Below, piece after piece: positions 61,379 to 64,000 of a stretch of DNA of 64,000 nt (within the stretch, counting starts at the first letter, position 1; each line of letters begins with the position of its first letter). The stretch is from Desulfosporosinus sp. FKB. GTDB lineage: Bacteria > Bacillota > Desulfitobacteriia > Desulfitobacteriales > Desulfitobacteriaceae. Both the position numbers and the translations under genes were made by a program. The stretch spans positions 1 to 64,000 of the forward strand of contig NZ_NADJ01000036.1 of assembly GCF_002196705.1 (NCBI RefSeq). The letters run 5' to 3'. The notes beneath the pieces were generated by a model, which saw only the letters and a program-made list of their open reading frames with translations, was not told the DNA's origin and searched no databases.

Positions 61379-62557
61379 TTATTTCGGCGAGACTTTTGTC
61401 ATAAAGACATTCTTACCGTTTTCGATCTTGATGATGACGGCATCTTTGATTGGATTGTGGGTCTTGGGATCCATTGTGATGTCACCGTTCAAACCTTTGA
61501 AGCCCTTTAGATTTTCGAGAGCTGTACGAATTTTATCACCGTTTGTGCTGTTTGCATCCTTGATTGCTTGGAACATGAGACGAGCAGCATCATAGCCAAG
61601 AGCGGCAAATGAATCAGGATCCTGGTTGTATTTAGCCTTAAAAGCTTTTACGAAATCAGCCATGCTCGGATCGTCAATGGCCACGTGGTTAACATAATAG
61701 CAATTGTTTAACTGGTCAGCACTGGCCAAGTTGAACAGTTCCGGTGAACCCCAGCCGTCACCGCCGATAAAGGCCTGGTTCATGCCCATTTCCCGGGCTT
61801 GTTTAACAATTGGTCCAACTTCACCATAATATCCAGGTACGAAGACAACATCTGGGTTAGATGACTTGATCCGGGCAAGCTGCGGACGGAAGTCCTTGTC
61901 GCCGGCAACATATTTTTCTTGGGAAACGATTTGTCCGTTTGCACTCTTAAAATTAGTACTAAATGCATTTGCCAGGCCGATGGAATAATCACTCTTTTGG
62001 TCAATAAAGATGGCTGCCTTTTGAACCTTCAGAGTATTTGCAGCAAATTGCGCAGCCACTTGGCCTTGGAAGGGGTCGATGAAGCAAGCACGGAAGATAT
62101 AGGGCTTAACCTGTCCATTCTCTACAGTCACTTTATCCGCCGTTCCGGTCGGTGAAATAAGGGGAACTTTGTTGTCTATGGCAACCTGTGACGCTGCCAA
62201 GGTGTTACCGCTGGTCATCGCTCCGATTACGGCAACAACACTGTCTTGGGTAATCAGCTTTGTAGCTGCGTTAGTGGACTCACCAGGATCGGATTTATTG
62301 TCAGCGTAATCCATTTTGATTTGTTTGCCTAAAAGGCCGCCGTTGGCATTTTGCTGCTCAACTGCAAGGTCAATAGCTTTCTGGGCAGCCGTACCAAACA
62401 TTGCCACGCCACCAGTAAGTTCAAGGTCAGCCCCGATCTTTAGATTACCGCCGGCAGATGAACCGCCTCCGTTAGAGGTGGCGCCCGTGGTACCGCATCC
62501 AGCCAGCAGGCTTAGGCTCAATACTGCGGCCGTAGCCATTACAAAAAATTTTTTCAT
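61379..62557 (-). CDS. livK: Branched-chain amino acid-binding lipoprotein
   Basis: 392 aa from ATG 62557 (MKKFFVMATAAV), with GGGGGAG 8 bases upstream; the longer frame to 62641 is rejected. Lipobox LLAGC, then a Gly/Ser linker and the LivJ/K fold (LKIGADLELTGGVAMFGTAAQKAIDLAVEQQNANGG, VVAVIGAMTSGNTLAASQVA). It delivers Leu, Ile, Val or related amino acids to LivHMGF. First gene of the operon. Confidence 0.93.
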   Translation of the reverse strand: MKKFFVMATAAVLSLSLLAGCGTTGATSNGGGSSAGGNLKIGADLELTGGVAMFGTAAQKAIDLAVEQQNANGGLLGKQIKMDYADNKSDPGESTNAATKLITQDSVVAVIGAMTSGNTLAASQVAIDNKVPLISPTGTADKVTVENGQVKPYIFRACFIDPFQGQVAAQFAANTLKVQKAAIFIDQKSDYSIGLANAFSTNFKSANGQIVSQEKYVAGDKDFRPQLARIKSSNPDVVFVPGYYGEVGPIVKQAREMGMNQAFIGGDGWGSPELFNLASADQLNNCYYVNHVAIDDPSMADFVKAFKAKYNQDPDSFAALGYDAARLMFQAIKDANSTNGDKIRTALENLKGFKGLNGDITMDPKTHNPIKDAVIIKIENGKNVFMTKVSPK

Positions 62558-62695
62558 TTCTACTTCTCCCCCTAAACTCTCTTCTTTAATTGTTGGATAT
62601 CGGATAAAAATACTTTTTAAGTGTTGCTCCCACCTCCGCATAAACTTTTTCGGAAAAAACCAAGGTTTGTAGTGTCAAGATTCTCATTTATGCAT

Positions 62696-62724
62696 ATTCT
62701 ATATTTTATAGATTAACGTGTCAA
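62696..62724 (-). promoter_or_regulatory. Promoter of the liv operon
   Basis: TTGACA (62719-62724), 17-base spacer, TAGAAT (62696-62701). This leaves a leader of about 130 bases before livK. I see no riboswitch in that leader. Confidence 0.8.
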
Positions 62725-62989
62725 TCACCAAACTGTGTTACAACAAAATTTCGACGTATTTTTCTCTTGGATTACCGCAATTTCTCAACTTCTCAACCTC
62801 TTTAACAACAATTGGTCAAATATGTCCTTTTTTTCCACCTATTTTTCGACAAATCTATCTCAATATCTATTCCCAGGTCAAAAATTTCCGATCATTATAT
62901 TTACTATACGTTTCTCTCTAGACACAAACTGGTTAGCCCTTTGCAAAATTGTTCATCAAAAACTACAGGAATGCCCCCCTAAAAAAGTT
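62725..62989. other. Intergenic region upstream of the liv promoter
   Basis: AT-rich, with no gene I can support. The open frames here have no ribosome site and poor composition. Confidence 0.45.
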
Positions 62990-63018
62990 CCCCTGGACAA
63001 AAAGTCCAAGGGATTTTT
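62982..63018. terminator. Bidirectional terminator after the gtrA-like gene
   Basis: CCCCTGGAC and GTCCAAGGG (one mismatch) flank AAAAA; TTTTT follows on plus, and a T run follows on minus. It ends the GtrA gene. Confidence 0.75.
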
Positions 63019-63063
63019 ATCGATATCGGTTAGAGAGCAACCGAAGGGAAACTCCCTTGACTG

Positions 63064-63477
63064 CTACTTAAAAACTACTTTACGATAAAGAACGTAATTC
63101 CATATTGTTATACAAGCCATAGTAATTATCTTTGCAAATATTTCAACAAATCCAAAGCTGACCATTATTCGTATTGCATTGGTGCTAAACGTTAAGTTTA
63201 ATGAGAATAAAATAAGATATAATATAAAACTTCGTTTTAAGTTGGAACTAGTGGGAAATGACCATCCTCTATTGACAAAAAAATTAAATAAGGTTGCTAA
63301 AACAACAGCAGCAATATTCGATATCGTAAGATCTATGAATAACATCCTTAAAAAAGAAAATATTAAAAGTTCAATTAACGCTGATGAACCGCCAACAATT
63401 AAGTATTTAACAAATCTTGGTATGGAATAACTTCTTTTATTCTTTAAGCTCAGAGAACCTTCCAACTCTTTATTCAT
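63064..63477 (-). CDS. GtrA-family membrane protein
   Basis: 137 aa with four membrane helices, typical GtrA/DPMS3 family: IPRFVKYLIVGGSSALIELLIFS, FFVNRGWSF and a final ITIWNYVLYRKVVF. Family members move lipid-linked sugars or assist glycosyltransferases of cell-wall or O-antigen sugars. AAGGAGAAGG precedes ATG. It lies alone; no glycosyltransferase is next to it in the window. Confidence 0.85.
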   Translation of the reverse strand: MNKELEGSLSLKNKRSYSIPRFVKYLIVGGSSALIELLIFSFLRMLFIDLTISNIAAVVLATLFNFFVNRGWSFPTSSNLKRSFILYLILFSLNLTFSTNAIRIMVSFGFVEIFAKIITMACITIWNYVLYRKVVFK

Positions 63478-63714
63478 TATTAAGTCCTTCTCCTTGTATT
63501 TTTGAAATTGAATACGTACTTATTCTTTTCTTTATGTTGTGTCTTCAGGATGCTTGTTTATAAAAATCACCTTCCCAATAAAATTATAACTTTATGTAAT
63601 AATATACTTATGGTTGCTTTATCATTTGGTGTTTTAGGCTATATTTATGTTGTATTTTAAAGTATATTGAATAGTACATCAATCATATCAACATTACTAT
63701 AATGAATTTAACAT
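63478..63714. other. AT-rich intergenic region upstream of the gtrA-like gene
   Basis: No gene recognised. Should contain the promoter of the GtrA gene. Confidence 0.45.
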
Positions 63715-63754
63715 AAGGAAGCCGATCTCGTGAAAATTAGAGACCGGCTTCCTT
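63715..63754 (-). terminator. Terminator of trpS
   Basis: AAGGAAGCCGATCTC and GAGACCGGCTTCCTT pair with one mismatch around GTGAAAATTA. It lies 30 bases after the trpS stop. Confidence 0.8.
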
Positions 63755-63783
63755 ATTATCAACTACGTAAATGTTCGATCAAC

Positions 63784-64000
63784 TTAAATTTTTCTTGATA
63801 AACCCATGAGATCTTCGACTATATTAAGTGTCGCAGCTGCTTTTTGGGAAGCTTTAGCTGCACCAGCCGTCAATACTTGATCAAGGTAGCTGCTATTAAC
63901 AAATTCCTTATACCTTTCTTGAATGGGACGAATGGCCTCAATAATCACTTCAGCTACATCATTTTTAAATTGTCCGTATCCTTTTCCGTCATAAAGCTGC
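63784..64000 (-). CDS. trpS: Tryptophanyl-tRNA synthetase, C-terminal part (5' end outside window)
   Basis: The last 71 residues are present. The sequence YDGKGYGQFKNDVAEVIIEA, then IRPIQERYKEF, LTAGAAKASQKAAATL and the end LMGLSRKI match the C-terminal helices of bacterial TrpS closely. The catalytic HIGH and KMSKS motifs lie outside the window. Confidence 0.9.
   Translation of the reverse strand, partial: QLYDGKGYGQFKNDVAEVIIEAIRPIQERYKEFVNSSYLDQVLTAGAAKASQKAAATLNIVEDLMGLSRKI

Noticed and set aside
62735-63088. Plus-strand 117-codon frame upstream of the liv operon
   Set aside because: No ribosome site, it contains a terminator hairpin within the frame, and it overlaps the end of the GtrA gene.
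1-64000. CRISPR array, tRNA or rRNA genes
   Set aside because: No regularly spaced repeat array, and no tRNA cloverleaf or rRNA sequence was noticed anywhere in the window; a tRNAscan run would be the decisive check.

Overview
The window reads as chromosomal DNA of a low-to-mid GC, anaerobic, endospore-forming-type Firmicute of the Peptococcaceae kind (Desulfosporosinus/Desulfitobacterium-like). This rests on protein style and gene content: an HndA/C/D-type NADH-linked [FeFe] hydrogenase, a serine T-box leader, many two-component systems, lipoprotein solute-binding proteins, GGAGG ribosome sites with frequent GTG/TTG starts, and a CC-motif protein of a family that also has selenoprotein members. 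The genus is an inference; there is no rRNA gene in the window.

Layout. 1-9200: a heterodimeric ABC drug exporter, then a PadR regulator with an RND pump and its lipoprotein adaptor. 9500-15100: a complete Dpp/Opp peptide ABC operon (A-B-C-D-F), followed by a two-component system (15457-17411). 17535-21290: a dead HD-GYP fragment, then plus-strand genes for an ECF sigma factor, its probable membrane anti-sigma, a SIMPL protein and a YopX-like protein. 21370-24865: the hydrogenase operon. 25163-25747: a QueG-like Fe-S protein bracketed by repeat elements. 26191-36541: a nine-gene sugar-phosphate operon (mannose-6-P isomerase, glucose-6-P isomerase, phosphofructokinase, triose-P isomerase, LarA-like protein, two class II aldolases, TauE/SafE permease, fucose-isomerase-like protein), with a divergent histidine kinase/response regulator. 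39000-41808: a sulfonate/taurine-type ABC importer. 42204-47627: MarR regulator, RodZ-like HTH protein, MBL hydrolase, Ste24-type protease, LysM protein and DUF1015. 47789-50640: serA and serC behind a serine T-box leader. 50687-55601: CC-motif protein, CstA-family transporter and a LytS/LytTR pair. 56100-57670: several small proteins. 58015-62557: a complete branched-chain amino-acid (Liv) ABC operon. The window ends with a GtrA protein and the 3' end of trpS.

How the genes work together. Sensing and uptake dominate: three ABC importers, a CstA transporter next to a LytS/LytTR pair that probably controls it, and a sugar pathway able to take hexose phosphates down to triose phosphates. The hydrogenase links NAD(H) to H2. 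Two export systems each lie next to likely control DNA.

The most unusual features are: (1) at least three, probably five, short dispersed sequences that look like the extreme 3' end of an IS200/IS605-type tnpB gene, the part that also encodes its guide RNA scaffold and the right transposon end; (2) two copies of a hairpin repeat whose differences are compensatory; (3) a serine T-box leader with two successive antiterminator/terminator modules behind one specifier stem; and (4) a glycolysis-like operon carrying a LarA-family enzyme and an anion permease beside a sulfonate-type importer.
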